Positions 20,201 through 28,474 of a stretch of DNA of 64,000 nt are shown one piece after another. Source of the stretch: Bacteroides intestinalis. Its GTDB lineage: Bacteria; Bacteroidota; Bacteroidia; Bacteroidales; Bacteroidaceae. The translations under genes and the position numbers were made by a program. Under the pieces are notes generated by a model. The model was not told where the DNA came from. It saw only the letters and a list, made by a program, of their open reading frames with translations, and did no database searches. Numbering within the stretch: position 1 is the first letter of the stretch; every line of letters starts with the position of its first letter. The stretch is taken from the NCBI RefSeq assembly GCF_003464595.1, contig NZ_QRZF01000001.1, positions 496,001-560,000 of the forward strand, in the 5' to 3' direction.

Positions 20201-21226
20201 GTTCAGATCAAAAATGTATCCAACGGACAAACCAAAACCGGAACCGGTATCGGACTTCCATTAGCCCGTTCACTGACGGAACTGCACAGAGGAAAACTAT
20301 ATCTAAAAGATAGTGATGACATCTGTTTCTGCATCGAACTTCCCATCAAACAGGAAAAAACCATTCTATTGCAGAAAACAGAAATAGAAAAAACTGTCAA
20401 TACCCCTACCGTCATCCGCCAGCACCAAACAGATATATGCATACTGGTAGTTGAAGATGATCCTGAAATGCAAAGTTTCATTAGCTCCCAACTGGGAGAT
20501 GCCTATTCTGTGATGAATGCCTCAAATGGCAAGGAAGCACTGAAAATATTGTCAGAGAATACAATCAGCCTAGTGGTAAGTGATGTCATGATGCCGGAAA
20601 TGAATGGATTTGAACTATGCCGTACATTAAAAACGAATATCGAATACAGTCATATTCCTATCATCCTATTGACAGCCAAAGCTACCATTCAATCCAAGAT
20701 AGAAGGCATTGAACTGGGAGCCGATGACTATATCGAAAAACCGTTTTCTACGGAGTACCTGTTAGCACGTATTGCCAACCTCCTAAGTAACCAGGAGAAA
20801 TTGCGCCAAGCCTTTACTTCATCTCCCTTTGTCAATGCCCAAACCATCGCATTGACCAAAGCAGATGAAGCCTTTTTGGAGAAATTGACTGAGGTCATTA
20901 AAAGTAATATCTCCGAACCCGAATTCAACGTAGATATACTGGCTGAGAAAATGAATATGAGCCGGTCCAGTCTGCACCGTAAAATAAAAGGCATTGCCCA
21001 AATCACCCCTAACGAATTCATTCAACTGGAACGTCTGAAAATGGCAGCCCAGCTTATCCAATCGCAAGAGTACAAAATCAATGAGGTATGTTATATCGTC
21101 GGATTTAACTCCTCTTCCTATTTTGCCAAATGCTTCCAAAAACAATTCGGAGTACTTCCCAAAGACTTCGGAAACAAGCCAACGGGCTATTACACTTCCT
21201 CTCAGCAGGAAGATACTGATAAATAA
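17201..21226 (+). CDS. hybrid two-component system regulator (HTCS) of the PUL
   Basis: Single-protein sensor and activator of 1341 residues that binds an oligosaccharide in the periplasm and activates PUL transcription. Signal peptide MHKKFFFLMLTFVSLFANHVNA; a two-bladed-propeller sensor of Reg_prop repeats (recurrent DGLNRYDG, GNLWIGTDNGIYLYN-like units) to about residue 670; a Y_Y_Y domain; one membrane helix near 785-805. The kinase core follows with FFTNIAHEIRTPL (His835), the N box SNLFNNAVKYA and GTGIGLPLARSL. The receiver has ICILVVEDDPEM and VVSDVMMPEMNG (Asp1128). An AraC-type HTH closes the protein (VDILAEKMNMSRSSLHRKIKG ... VGFNSSSYFAKCFQKQFG). All key residues are present. It is divergent from the enzyme operon and is its likely activator. 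Confidence 0.96.
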   Translation: MHKKFFFLMLTFVSLFANHVNAERYYFQHLGLKNKLSQSSVLCILQDKSGFMWFGTKDGLNRYDGSNFRTFKYDHKNPQSLGNNAINSLHENKDGNLWIGTDNGIYLYNPIMESFSKLEKKSQDSVCITQPIVQITADSHENIWLIVESQGVFYFDNDKQALFHYPVPDAHALSSICVDQQNTVWLGYKGKGLYYTNDTFRTLQLFTTKDGKNLFATDHIFKILPEQHNTLYTGSSKGGLKSINIVNQTVTDLLADPQTESIFVRTIYPINKDVLWIGTERGVYTYDKNTKESRHFTHDPSDDYSLSDNAIYSICKDKEGGIWIGNYFCGIDYYPNQYATFEKYYPITGKNSLSGKVVREFCEDEEGNLWIGTEDGGLNKFNTKTKQFTPLNLSGLHYNIHALSLDHNTLWIGTYSKGLYALDLRTNHSRHYTMGDAENELNDNNIYSMCRTSSGELYIGTTTGLNQYNYQSDNFTRIHKMDGIFIFSILEDSKGNIWFATYNSGIFKYNPRDKSWKNYVSSPDNPHGLPYNKVISIYEDSKQRLWFSILGHGFCSLNEDTETFISYDSSQGLANDVIYKIIEEKDDILWLTSNKGLIRFDLNTKKSTIYTDSNGLLTNQFNYCSGIKSKDGTIYFGCINGFIAFKPDLFTENTGFPPVAITDFLLFNKSADIGSTDSPLAQSVTYTQNIELKYNQNSFSFRFAALGYASPEENCLSYTLKGFDKEWYYTSKSATATYTNLKPGTYTFCVKAANGKGEWNDEYREIQIHIAPPFWKTVWAYTIYVILAIIITSYTFYRFRKQITDKHKRQLEVLESEKEKEIYHAKIDFFTNIAHEIRTPLTLIKGPLENILKKEEINTHSLKDNLSIMERNTMRLLDLTNQLLDFRKTEAQGFQLNFMICDISQLIKDTYIRFDPAAKQNDLTFKIELPEQNFNAAVDKEALTKILSNLFNNAVKYAKSYIHVSLHAPTDEQNDFFSITVSNDGLPIPVEMKEKIFEPFVQIKNVSNGQTKTGTGIGLPLARSLTELHRGKLYLKDSDDICFCIELPIKQEKTILLQKTEIEKTVNTPTVIRQHQTDICILVVEDDPEMQSFISSQLGDAYSVMNASNGKEALKILSENTISLVVSDVMMPEMNGFELCRTLKTNIEYSHIPIILLTAKATIQSKIEGIELGADDYIEKPFSTEYLLARIANLLSNQEKLRQAFTSSPFVNAQTIALTKADEAFLEKLTEVIKSNISEPEFNVDILAEKMNMSRSSLHRKIKGIAQITPNEFIQLERLKMAAQLIQSQEYKINEVCYIVGFNSSSYFAKCFQKQFGVLPKDFGNKPTGYYTSSQQEDTDK

Positions 21227-21254
21227 GCTGATAGATAACAAACAAGCTACATCT

Positions 21255-21386
21255 GCTCCATACCCGGACCGTATCTGCACCCTACTTGCTCCGTACATTC
21301 TCCACTCAGAGGTACCTCTACACGGAGAAAGTACGGAGTTGGTACGGAGCAAGTATGTCCCAAGTATAGTCCGGATACAAAACTGA
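21255..21386. repeat. 22/11-bp-period palindromic array downstream of the HTCS
   Basis: Six 22-bp steps fit the region. Its right half resolves to 11-bp units starting at 21,331, 21,342, 21,353 and 21,364 (GTACGGAGTTG, GTACGGAGCAA, GTATGTCCCAA, GTATAGTCCGG). The left half carries the complementary motifs (TTGCTCCGTAC, GTATCT), so the whole can fold as a long imperfect hairpin centred on GAGGTACCTC near 21,314. There is no T tract. It may end HTCS transcription, but the periodicity is not explained by that. Confidence 0.6.
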
Positions 21387-21503
21387 GACTATAAAACCGT
21401 GTTAATTCCCCACCCAAAAGGGCTTTCACCACTATGTTCATTATCAATGAAATAAACAATGAACAGGGTGTTGAAAACTTCTCTAAAAGTTTTTAGTTAA
21501 AAC

Positions 21504-21536
21504 TTGTGGGGAATTGTGGGGAAATGTGTACTTTTA
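21504..21536 (+). promoter_or_regulatory. mraZ promoter with MraZ-type operator repeats
   Basis: TGGGG at 21,507-21,511, five bases, TGGGG at 21,517-21,521, five bases, then a degenerate TGTAC. This is the TGGGN-N5-TGGGN pattern described for MraZ binding upstream of E. coli mraZ. The repeats lie between a possible -33 TTG (21,504-21,506) and a -7-like TACTTTTA (21,529-21,536), so bound MraZ would block the promoter. The match is by eye. Confidence 0.5.
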
Positions 21537-21561
21537 CCGTCGCTTATTATAATAAGGTAGC

Positions 21562-22038
21562 ATGATACGTTTTTTGGGCAATATAGAAGCGAAGACCGAC
21601 GCTAAGGGACGTGTATTTATCCCCGCCGGTTTTCGGAGGCAACTGCAATCTGCTTCCGAAGAGAGACTCGTGCTGCGCAAAGACGTGTTTCAGGACTGCC
21701 TGGTACTCTATCCAGAAAGCGTTTGGTTCAAGACGCAAAACCAACTAAGGAAGCGCCTGAATAAATGGAACGCAAAACACCAAGAAATCTTCCGGCAATT
21801 TGTGAGTGATGCGGAAATCATGGTTCCCGATGGGAATGGACGCATCTTACTACCCAAACGCTACCTGCAAATGGCCGGCATACAGAGCGATGTACGTTTC
21901 ATCGGTGTGGACAATACGATAGAAATCTGGGCGAAAGAGAAAACAGAACAACCCTTTATGAACCCGGAAGAGTTTAGCGAAGCTTTGCAGGAAATCCTGG
22001 GAGACGAAGAGGATTGGGAAGAAGAGGAAGATGAGTGA
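21562..22038 (+). CDS. mraZ: transcriptional regulator MraZ
   Basis: DNA-binding protein of the AbrB/SpoVT fold that autoregulates the dcw cluster, 158 residues. It has the two tandem SpoVT-AbrB domains: the first contains IEAKTDAKGRVFIPAGFR, the second SDAEIMVPDGNGRILLPKRYL. The C-terminal tail is strongly acidic (GDEEDWEEEEDE), a feature of Bacteroides homologues. It is the first gene of the cluster, as in most bacteria, and TGGGG repeats resembling its operator stand just upstream. The stop codon overlaps a 7-bp repeat that leads into rsmH. Confidence 0.95.
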   Translation: MIRFLGNIEAKTDAKGRVFIPAGFRRQLQSASEERLVLRKDVFQDCLVLYPESVWFKTQNQLRKRLNKWNAKHQEIFRQFVSDAEIMVPDGNGRILLPKRYLQMAGIQSDVRFIGVDNTIEIWAKEKTEQPFMNPEEFSEALQEILGDEEDWEEEEDE

Positions 22039-22071
22039 TTAACGATTAGCGATTAATGGTGAATGGGAAAT
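22037..22071. repeat. 7-bp-period repeat spanning mraZ stop and rsmH start
   Basis: Five heptamers in a row (GATTAAC, GATTAGC, GATTAAT, GGTGAAT, GGGAAAT) fill the mraZ-rsmH spacer. They begin within the mraZ stop codon, and the rsmH ATG falls inside the fourth and fifth. No inverted arm is present here. Confidence 0.6.
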
Positions 22072-22977
22072 GAAGAGTTGACATATCATGTACCGGTGTT
22101 GTTGATGCCGAGTGTGGACGGAATGAATATCCGGCCGGATGGAACGTATGTAGACGTTACTTTCGGTGGCGGAGGGCATTCACGGGAAATTCTGTCACGT
22201 CTGGGAGATGGCGGGCAGTTGCTTGGATTCGACCAGGATGAAGATGCCGAGCAAAACATTGTGGACAATCCCCACTTCATTTTTGTACGCAGCAACTTCC
22301 GATACCTGCACAACTTCCTGCGTTATCACAACATCGAGGAAGTAGATTCAATACTGGCCGATTTGGGTGTATCCTCCCATCACTTCGATGATAGTGAAAG
22401 GGGATTTTCGTTCCGCTTTGACGGTGCATTGGACATGCGCATGAACAAGCGTGCAGGAGATACAGCGGCCGATATCATCAATACATATTCTGAGGAACGG
22501 CTGGCTGACATCTTTTACTTATACGGTGAATTAAAGAACAGTCGCAAACTGGCATCTGTAATTGTGAAAGCACGTGCCGGACAGAAGATTACAACCATTG
22601 GTGAATTTCTGGAAGTTATTAAACCGCTTTTTGGCCGCGAACGGGAAAAGAAAGAGTTAGCCAAAGTATTCCAGGCATTACGCATCGAAGTTAACCAGGA
22701 AATGGAAGCTCTGAAAGAGATGTTATATGCAGCAACCGAGGCTTTGAAACCGGGCGGACGATTGGTAGTAATTACCTACCATTCACTGGAAGACCGGATG
22801 GTAAAGAATATCATGAAAACCGGAAATGTGGAAGGTAAAATGGAAAAGGATTTCTTCGGAAATGTACAGACTCCATTCCGGTTGGTTAACAATAAAGTAA
22901 TTGTACCGGACGATGCGGAAATAGAACGGAATCCGAGATCGAGAAGTGCAAAACTGAGAATAGCAGAGAAAAAGTGA
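22063..22977 (+). CDS. rsmH: 16S rRNA (cytosine(1402)-N(4))-methyltransferase RsmH (MraW)
   Basis: SAM-dependent methyltransferase that modifies C1402 of 16S rRNA in the ribosomal P site. Clear family motifs: YHVPVLLMPSVDGM, the SAM loop TFGGGGHSREIL, LGFDQDEDA, DSILADLGVSSHHFDDSERGFSFR, MRMNK and the C-terminal VITYHSLEDRMVKN with NPRSRSAKLR. Length (304) is normal. The start lies in the heptamer repeat after mraZ, so the ribosome binding region is made of repeat sequence. Second gene of the dcw operon; the next gene begins 10 nt downstream. Confidence 0.97.
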   Translation: MGNEELTYHVPVLLMPSVDGMNIRPDGTYVDVTFGGGGHSREILSRLGDGGQLLGFDQDEDAEQNIVDNPHFIFVRSNFRYLHNFLRYHNIEEVDSILADLGVSSHHFDDSERGFSFRFDGALDMRMNKRAGDTAADIINTYSEERLADIFYLYGELKNSRKLASVIVKARAGQKITTIGEFLEVIKPLFGREREKKELAKVFQALRIEVNQEMEALKEMLYAATEALKPGGRLVVITYHSLEDRMVKNIMKTGNVEGKMEKDFFGNVQTPFRLVNNKVIVPDDAEIERNPRSRSAKLRIAEKK

Positions 22978-22987
22978 TGGTAAGACA

Positions 22988-23356
22988 ATGAAGGATATGG
23001 AAGAAAAACAGGTAAACGAAAAAACAGAGAAAGCGAAGAAAGCCAAAAATCGCACATCTCTGAAAAACATTATCGGTGGTGACATTCTGGCTACGGATTT
23101 TTTTCGCCGTCAGACGAAGTTGCTCGTAATGATAATGCTGCTGATTATATTCTATATACACAATCGTTATGCTTGCCAGCAGCAAATGATAGAGATTGAT
23201 AAATTGAAAAAAGAACTGATTGACATCAAATACGATGCTCTTACCCGTAGTTCGGAATTAATGGAGCGAAGCCGGCAGTCACGTATCGAAGAGTATATTG
23301 CAAGTAAAGAGAGTGACTTGCAGACATCCACTCATCCGCCGTATTTGATTAAGTAG
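22988..23356 (+). CDS. ftsL: FtsL-like cell-division protein
   Basis: Small bitopic protein of 122 residues in the position always held by ftsL. A charged cytoplasmic tail (about 1-44, many K and E) is followed by one membrane helix (LLVMIMLLIIFYIHNRYA) and a periplasmic coiled-coil segment (EIDKLKKELIDIKYDALTRSSELMERS). FtsL proteins have almost no conserved residues, so the call rests on topology, size and position between rsmH and ftsI. A second ATG three codons downstream could also be used. It should act with FtsQ and a FtsB partner to recruit FtsW/FtsI. Confidence 0.85.
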   Translation: MKDMEEKQVNEKTEKAKKAKNRTSLKNIIGGDILATDFFRRQTKLLVMIMLLIIFYIHNRYACQQQMIEIDKLKKELIDIKYDALTRSSELMERSRQSRIEEYIASKESDLQTSTHPPYLIK

Positions 23357-23384
23357 TTATAGAATCATTAAATTGTAGACAGAT

Positions 23385-25511
23385 TTGGCAGTAAATAAGA
23401 AAAATATCATGACCCGCTACTTCTTTGTAGTCCTCGTAATGGGATTGCTGGGAATAGCTATTGTCGTTAAAGCCGCAGTCATCATGTTTGCGGAGCGACA
23501 GTACTGGCAGGATGTAGCCGACCGTTTCGTGAAAGAAAACGTGACGGTAAAGCCTAATCGTGGTAACATTCTTTCATCCGACGGCAAACTGATGGCAAGT
23601 TCCCTGCCCGAATATCGTATATACATGGACTTCAAGGCAGGAGGAGAAACCAAAGACACTATGTTGGTGAACCACATGAATGAAATATGCGAAGGATTGC
23701 ATAAGATATTCCCTGATAAAAGTACAGCTGAGTTCAAATCACACTTGCAGAAAGGGCGTAAGAAAGGTAGCCGCAACTACCTGATTTATCCGAAACGTAT
23801 TTCATACATTCAGTATAAAGAAGCCAAACGTCTGCCTGTTTTCAATCTGAACAAATACAAAGGCGGTTTTCACGAACAGGTATATAATCAGCGTAAAAAG
23901 CCGTTTGGCTCCTTGGCAGCCCGTACACTGGGTGATCTCTATGCAGATACTGCACAGGGAGCAAAGAATGGTATCGAACTGGCTTTTGACACTCTGCTGA
24001 AAGGACGTGACGGTATCACGCACCGCCAGAAGGTGATGAATAAATACCTGAATATCGTAGATATAGCTCCTGTAGATGGCTGTGACATTATCTCCACTCT
24101 CGATGTAGGCATGCAGGATATCTGCGAAAAAGCATTGGTGGATATGTTGAAAGATATCAATGCTACCGTAGGTGTAGCTATACTGATGGAGGTGGAAACG
24201 GGTGAAGTCAAAGCTATCGTTAATATGATGAAAGCAGGTGACGGTAACTATTATGAAATGCGTAATAATGCCATTAGCGATATGATGGAACCGGGTTCTA
24301 CATTCAAGACGGCTTCTATCATGGTGGCTCTTGAAGACGGAAAGATTACTCCGGAGACAGAAGTTGATACCGGAAACGGTATAATGATGATGTACGGTAG
24401 CAAGATGAGGGATCATAACTGGCATCGCGGTGGCTACGGGAAGATCAATGTAACCCGCATCCTGGAAGTTTCTTCCAATGTCGGTGTTTCGTACCTCATT
24501 GACAAGCACTACAAGGATAATCCTCAAAAGTATGTAGACGGACTGAAGCGAATGAGTATTGACCAACCGCTAAATCTACAGATTTCAGGTGAGGGAAAAC
24601 CGAATATAAAAGGTCCGAAAGAAAGATATTTCGCCAAGACGACCTTACCATGGATGAGTATCGGTTACGAAACTCAGGTTCCGCCGCTCAACATCCTTAC
24701 TTTCTATAATGCCATTGCCAATAATGGCACGATGGTACGTCCTAAGTTTGTAAGGGCCGCGGTGAAAGACGGTGAAGTGATAAAAGAATATCCGACGGAG
24801 GTAATCAATCCGAAGATATGTTCCGACCGTACCTTGACACAAATCCGCGATATTCTGGAAAAAGTGGTATCACAAGGATTGGCAAAACCTGCCGGAAGCA
24901 AGCAATTCTCCGTAGCCGGAAAAACGGGTACGGCACAGGTATCTCAAGGTGTGGCAGGTTACAAGTCAGGACGAGTGAATTATTTGGTAAGTTTCTGCGG
25001 TTACTTCCCGGCAGAAGCACCGAAGTACAGTTGTATTGTCTCTATCCAGAAGCCGGGACTTCCTGCCTCAGGTGGTCTGATGGCCGGTAGCGTATTCGGA
25101 AAAATTGCCGAAAGAGTGTATGCAAAAAATCTGCGGTTTGATATCCGCAGTGCAATAGATAGTACAAGCAATGTCATTCCTCCGGTAAAAGCAGGAGAGA
25201 TGAATGAAGCATTGCAGGTGTTGGACGGGCTGAATGTTCCGGTACAAAAACAGTTCTCCCCCAAAAAAGGAAAAGAAGCATGGGGACATACACAGGAGTC
25301 CCCCAATGCAGTTATACTGCAGGCCAGAGAAGAAGCAAGTTCAAATACAGTTCCCAACGTTATAGGAATGGGAGCAAAAGATGCTGTTTACTTATTGGAA
25401 AGTAAAGGACTGAAAGTAAGAATAAGCGGTATAGGAAAGGTAAAGAATCAATCGATACCGGGTGGTAACCGCGTTGTGAAAGGTCAAACAGTAGCTTTGA
25501 CGCTTCGTTAA
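23385..25511 (+). CDS. ftsI: septal peptidoglycan transpeptidase FtsI (PBP3) with PASTA domain
   Basis: Class B penicillin-binding protein for division-specific cross-linking, 708 residues from a TTG start; an ATG eight codons later (23,409) also precedes the membrane helix (YFFVVLVMGLLGIAIVVKA) and may be the real start. Pedestal motif KPNRGNILSSDG, then the transpeptidase with EPGSTFKTAS (Ser305 counted from TTG), SSNVGVS and KTGTAQ. The last ~60 residues form a single PASTA domain (VPNVIGMGAKDAVYLLESKGLKV). PASTA on FtsI is usual in Bacteroidetes although rare in Proteobacteria. It sits between ftsL and murE. Confidence 0.95.
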   Translation: MAVNKKNIMTRYFFVVLVMGLLGIAIVVKAAVIMFAERQYWQDVADRFVKENVTVKPNRGNILSSDGKLMASSLPEYRIYMDFKAGGETKDTMLVNHMNEICEGLHKIFPDKSTAEFKSHLQKGRKKGSRNYLIYPKRISYIQYKEAKRLPVFNLNKYKGGFHEQVYNQRKKPFGSLAARTLGDLYADTAQGAKNGIELAFDTLLKGRDGITHRQKVMNKYLNIVDIAPVDGCDIISTLDVGMQDICEKALVDMLKDINATVGVAILMEVETGEVKAIVNMMKAGDGNYYEMRNNAISDMMEPGSTFKTASIMVALEDGKITPETEVDTGNGIMMMYGSKMRDHNWHRGGYGKINVTRILEVSSNVGVSYLIDKHYKDNPQKYVDGLKRMSIDQPLNLQISGEGKPNIKGPKERYFAKTTLPWMSIGYETQVPPLNILTFYNAIANNGTMVRPKFVRAAVKDGEVIKEYPTEVINPKICSDRTLTQIRDILEKVVSQGLAKPAGSKQFSVAGKTGTAQVSQGVAGYKSGRVNYLVSFCGYFPAEAPKYSCIVSIQKPGLPASGGLMAGSVFGKIAERVYAKNLRFDIRSAIDSTSNVIPPVKAGEMNEALQVLDGLNVPVQKQFSPKKGKEAWGHTQESPNAVILQAREEASSNTVPNVIGMGAKDAVYLLESKGLKVRISGIGKVKNQSIPGGNRVVKGQTVALTLR

Positions 25512-25543
25512 ATGATAGGAATATACATTATATATAATAAGGT

Positions 25544-26992
25544 ATGATATTAAGTGAATTACTGAAAGCAATACAACCGATACAAATCATCGGAAGTACG
25601 GAGACGGAAATAACGGGGGTAAATATCGACTCCCGCCTGGTGCAAGCCGGACATCTGTTCATGGCTATGCGCGGTACCCAGACTGACGGGCATGCTTACA
25701 TTCCTGCTGCCATTGAGAAAGGTGCCGTCGCAGTGCTTTGCGAAGATGTGCCTGAAGAAAAGAAAGAAGGCATCACCTACATCCAGGTGAAAGACAGTGA
25801 AGATGCTGTTGGTAAAATAGCCACTACTTTTTACGACGATCCAACCTCCAAAATGGAATTGGTAGGCGTAACCGGAACAAACGGAAAAACCACCATCGCC
25901 ACCTTATTATATAATACGTTCCGCTATTTCGGTTACAAGGTAGGACTGATCTCTACTGTCTGCAACTATATAGACGATCAGGCAATCCCAACTGAGCATA
26001 CAACCCCCGACCCCATCACCCTAAATCAGTTGTTGGGACAGATGGCAGACTCCGGATGCAAATATGTCTTCATGGAAGTAAGTTCACATTCCATTGCCCA
26101 GAAACGCATTAGTGGTCTACGCTTTGCAGGGGGTATCTTTACCAACCTGACACGTGATCACTTGGATTACCACAAGACTGTGGAGAACTACCTCAAGGCT
26201 AAGAAGAAGTTTTTCGATGATATGCCGAAAGGTGCTTTCAGCCTGACTAATCTGGATGACAAGAACGGGCTCGTTATGACTCAGAACACACACTCCAAAG
26301 TATACACTTATTCCTTGCGTAGCCTCAGCGACTTCAAGGGTAAAATATTGGAATCTCATTTTGAAGGGATGTTGCTCGACTTCAATAACCATGAACTGGC
26401 TGTACATTTCATTGGTCGTTTCAATGCTTCAAACTTGCTGGCAGTATTCGGTGCAGCCGTATTGCTTGGAAAGAAAGAAGAAGACGTACTCGTTGCACTC
26501 AGTACCCTGCAGCCTGTGGCCGGACGCTTCGATGCTGTACGTTCACCTAAAGGCATCACTGCCATTGTGGACTATGCGCACACACCGGATGCCCTCATCA
26601 ATGTTCTGAATGCCATTCATGGTGTACTCGAAGGAAAAGGAAAAATTATTACCGTAGTAGGTGCAGGCGGCAACCGGGATAAAGGTAAACGTCCCATCAT
26701 GGCAAAAGAGGCGGCCAAAGCAAGTGATCGTGTCATCATCACTTCGGACAATCCCCGCTTTGAAGAGCCGCAAGATATCATCAATGATATGCTTGCCGGA
26801 TTGGACAAAGACGACATGCAGAAGACCATCAGCATTGCCGACCGGCGCGAAGCTATCAAAACAGCATGCATGCTGGCGCAGCCCGGTGATGTTATTCTCG
26901 TAGCCGGAAAAGGTCATGAGAACTATCAGGAAGTCAAAGGGGTTAAACATCATTTTGATGATAAAGAAGAGTTAAATAGAATTATGAATTGA
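25544..26992 (+). CDS. murE: UDP-N-acetylmuramoyl-tripeptide synthetase MurE
   Basis: Mur ligase that adds the third stem-peptide amino acid, 482 residues. N-terminal uridine-binding region ([20 protein letters not shown]), central ATPase loop [32 protein letters not shown], and the C-terminal domain with [19 protein letters not shown] contains the DNPR motif typical of enzymes that add meso-diaminopimelate, as expected for a Gram-negative wall. The last codons and the stop lie inside a 7-bp repeat that continues into the next spacer. No murF follows; mraY is next. Confidence 0.97.
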   Translation: MILSELLKAIQPIQIIGSTETEITGVNIDSRLVQAGHLFMAMRGTQTDGHAYIPAAIEKGAVAVLCEDVPEEKKEGITYIQVKDSEDAVGKIATTFYDDPTSKMELVGVTGTNGKTTIATLLYNTFRYFGYKVGLISTVCNYIDDQAIPTEHTTPDPITLNQLLGQMADSGCKYVFMEVSSHSIAQKRISGLRFAGGIFTNLTRDHLDYHKTVENYLKAKKKFFDDMPKGAFSLTNLDDKNGLVMTQNTHSKVYTYSLRSLSDFKGKILESHFEGMLLDFNNHELAVHFIGRFNASNLLAVFGAAVLLGKKEEDVLVALSTLQPVAGRFDAVRSPKGITAIVDYAHTPDALINVLNAIHGVLEGKGKIITVVGAGGNRDKGKRPIMAKEAAKASDRVIITSDNPRFEEPQDIINDMLAGLDKDDMQKTISIADRREAIKTACMLAQPGDVILVAGKGHENYQEVKGVKHHFDDKEELNRIMN

Positions 26993-27074
26993 GAATTATG
27001 AATTATGAATTACCATGCGGCACGCACACTGCGCAGTCTCATTCACAATTCATAATTCATAACTCATAATTAGA
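26979..27074. repeat. 7-bp-period inverted-repeat element, murE-mraY spacer
   Basis: Left arm: heptamers of the GAATTAT type at 26,979-27,013, reaching back into the last murE codons. Centre: about 33 bases, GC-rich (CGGCACGCACACTGCGCAG). Right arm: AATTCAT, AATTCAT, AACTCAT, AATTAGA at 27,047-27,074, complementary to the left arm. It would form a hairpin in the polycistronic mRNA. Confidence 0.65.
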
Positions 27075-27080
27075 ACAAAC

Positions 27081-28349
27081 ATGTTATATTACTTATTTCA
27101 ATGGCTGGACAAATATAACATTCCCGGTGCGGGTATGTTTGGTTATACATCATTCCGGGCTCTGATGGCAATCATTCTCGCATTGCTCATCTCGAGTATC
27201 TGGGGTGACCGTTTTATAGACTTACTGAAACGGAAACAAATTACAGAGACCCAACGTGATGCCAGCATCGACCCGTTCGGAGTGAACAAAGTGGGTGTAC
27301 CAAGTATGGGAGGTGTCATTATTATTGTGGCCATTCTCATTCCATGTCTATTGCTGGGTAAACTGAGCAATGTCTATATGATATTGATGCTGATTACCAC
27401 AGTATGGTTAGGATCGCTGGGCTTTGCCGATGATTACATCAAAATCTTCAAGAAAGACAAGGAAGGTTTGCACGGGAAATTCAAGATTATCGGTCAGGTA
27501 GGTTTGGGACTGATTGTGGGCTTGACACTTTACCTGAGTCCACAGGCAGTTATCCGCGAGAATATTGAGGTAAAGAAACCAGGACAGGAAATGGAGGTCA
27601 TCCACGCGGGACAAGACATTAAGTCCACGCAGACTACGATTCCGTTCTTTAAGAGCAACAACCTGGATTACGCAGACTTTGTGGGTTTCTTAGGTGAGCA
27701 TGCACAAACTGCCGGTTGGGTTTTATTCGTAATCATTACTATATTCGTAGTAACAGCAGTCAGCAATGGCGCCAATCTGAATGACGGAATGGACGGCATG
27801 GCAGCGGGAAACTCGGCAATCATAGGCTTGGCATTAGGTATTTTAGCCTATGTATCGAGCCACATTACGTATGCCAGTTACCTTAACATCATGTATATCC
27901 CCGGATCGGAGGAACTGGTAATTTTCATTTGTGCCTTTATCGGTGCATTGATCGGTTTCCTGTGGTACAATGCATATCCTGCACAGGTATTCATGGGCGA
28001 TACGGGTAGTTTGACAATCGGTGGTATCATTGCCGTGTTTGCCATTATCATACACAAAGAGTTACTGATACCTATTCTTTGTGGAGTGTTCCTGGTAGAG
28101 AACTTGTCCGTCATCCTGCAACGATTCTATTACAAAGCCGGAAAGAGAAAGGGCGTTAAGCAAAGGCTGTTCAAGCGAACTCCCATTCACGACCATTTCC
28201 GTACTTCCATGAGTCTGATAGAACCGGGGTGTACAGTGAAGTTCACTACGCCGACCAAGCTGTTCCATGAATCAAAGATAACAGTCCGCTTCTGGATTGT
28301 GACGATTGTATTGGCAGCGATAACGATTATAACATTAAAGATAAGATAA
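27081..28349 (+). CDS. mraY: phospho-N-acetylmuramoyl-pentapeptide-transferase MraY
   Basis: Integral membrane enzyme that transfers phospho-MurNAc-pentapeptide to undecaprenyl phosphate to form lipid I. About ten hydrophobic helices, with the family motifs PSMGG, FADDYIKIF, SNGANLNDGMDGMAAGN and FMGDTGS, and HDHFR near the C-terminus. At 422 residues it is longer than E. coli MraY (360). The extra length is mainly a periplasmic insertion at about 160-205 (PGQEMEVIHAGQDIKSTQ), which is common in Bacteroidetes. Flanked on both sides by 7-bp-period inverted-repeat elements. Confidence 0.97.
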   Translation: MLYYLFQWLDKYNIPGAGMFGYTSFRALMAIILALLISSIWGDRFIDLLKRKQITETQRDASIDPFGVNKVGVPSMGGVIIIVAILIPCLLLGKLSNVYMILMLITTVWLGSLGFADDYIKIFKKDKEGLHGKFKIIGQVGLGLIVGLTLYLSPQAVIRENIEVKKPGQEMEVIHAGQDIKSTQTTIPFFKSNNLDYADFVGFLGEHAQTAGWVLFVIITIFVVTAVSNGANLNDGMDGMAAGNSAIIGLALGILAYVSSHITYASYLNIMYIPGSEELVIFICAFIGALIGFLWYNAYPAQVFMGDTGSLTIGGIIAVFAIIIHKELLIPILCGVFLVENLSVILQRFYYKAGKRKGVKQRLFKRTPIHDHFRTSMSLIEPGCTVKFTTPTKLFHESKITVRFWIVTIVLAAITIITLKIR

Positions 28350-28352
28350 TAG

Positions 28353-28464
28353 AGCTACCAGCCGCGAGCTACAAGCTACAAGTGCTCGCTACTGGTTGCT
28401 GATAAATAACAAACTTGTAGCAACTACCAACTCCAGCCACTACTGGTAGCTGGTAGCTCATAAC
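28353..28464. repeat. 7-bp-period inverted-repeat element, mraY-murD spacer
   Basis: Left arm heptamers AGCTACC, AGCCGCG, AGCTACA, AGCTACA (28,353-28,380); right arm TGGTAGC, TGGTAGC (28,444-28,457), complementary to AGCTACC. Intermediate degenerate heptamers (TGTAGCA, ACTACCA) fill much of the centre. The heptamer is unrelated to those in neighbouring spacers. Confidence 0.65.
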
Positions 28465-28474
28465 TAAAGAATAT

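Larger units (their letters stand above)
21227..21561. other. 335-bp intergenic region between HTCS and mraZ
   Basis: Contains a 22/11-bp-period palindromic array (21,255-21,386) just after the HTCS, then about 110 bp of plain sequence, then the mraZ promoter with two TGGGG operator-like repeats. It marks the boundary between the PUL and the conserved division cluster. Confidence 0.6.

Noticed and set aside
21255..21386. Insertion-sequence end
   Set aside because: Despite the palindromic order there is no transposase, no target-site duplication was found, and the repeats are internal rather than terminal.
23802..24566. 254-codon minus-strand frame opposite ftsI
   Set aside because: Antisense shadow rich in His, Ile and Tyr, with no domain pattern.
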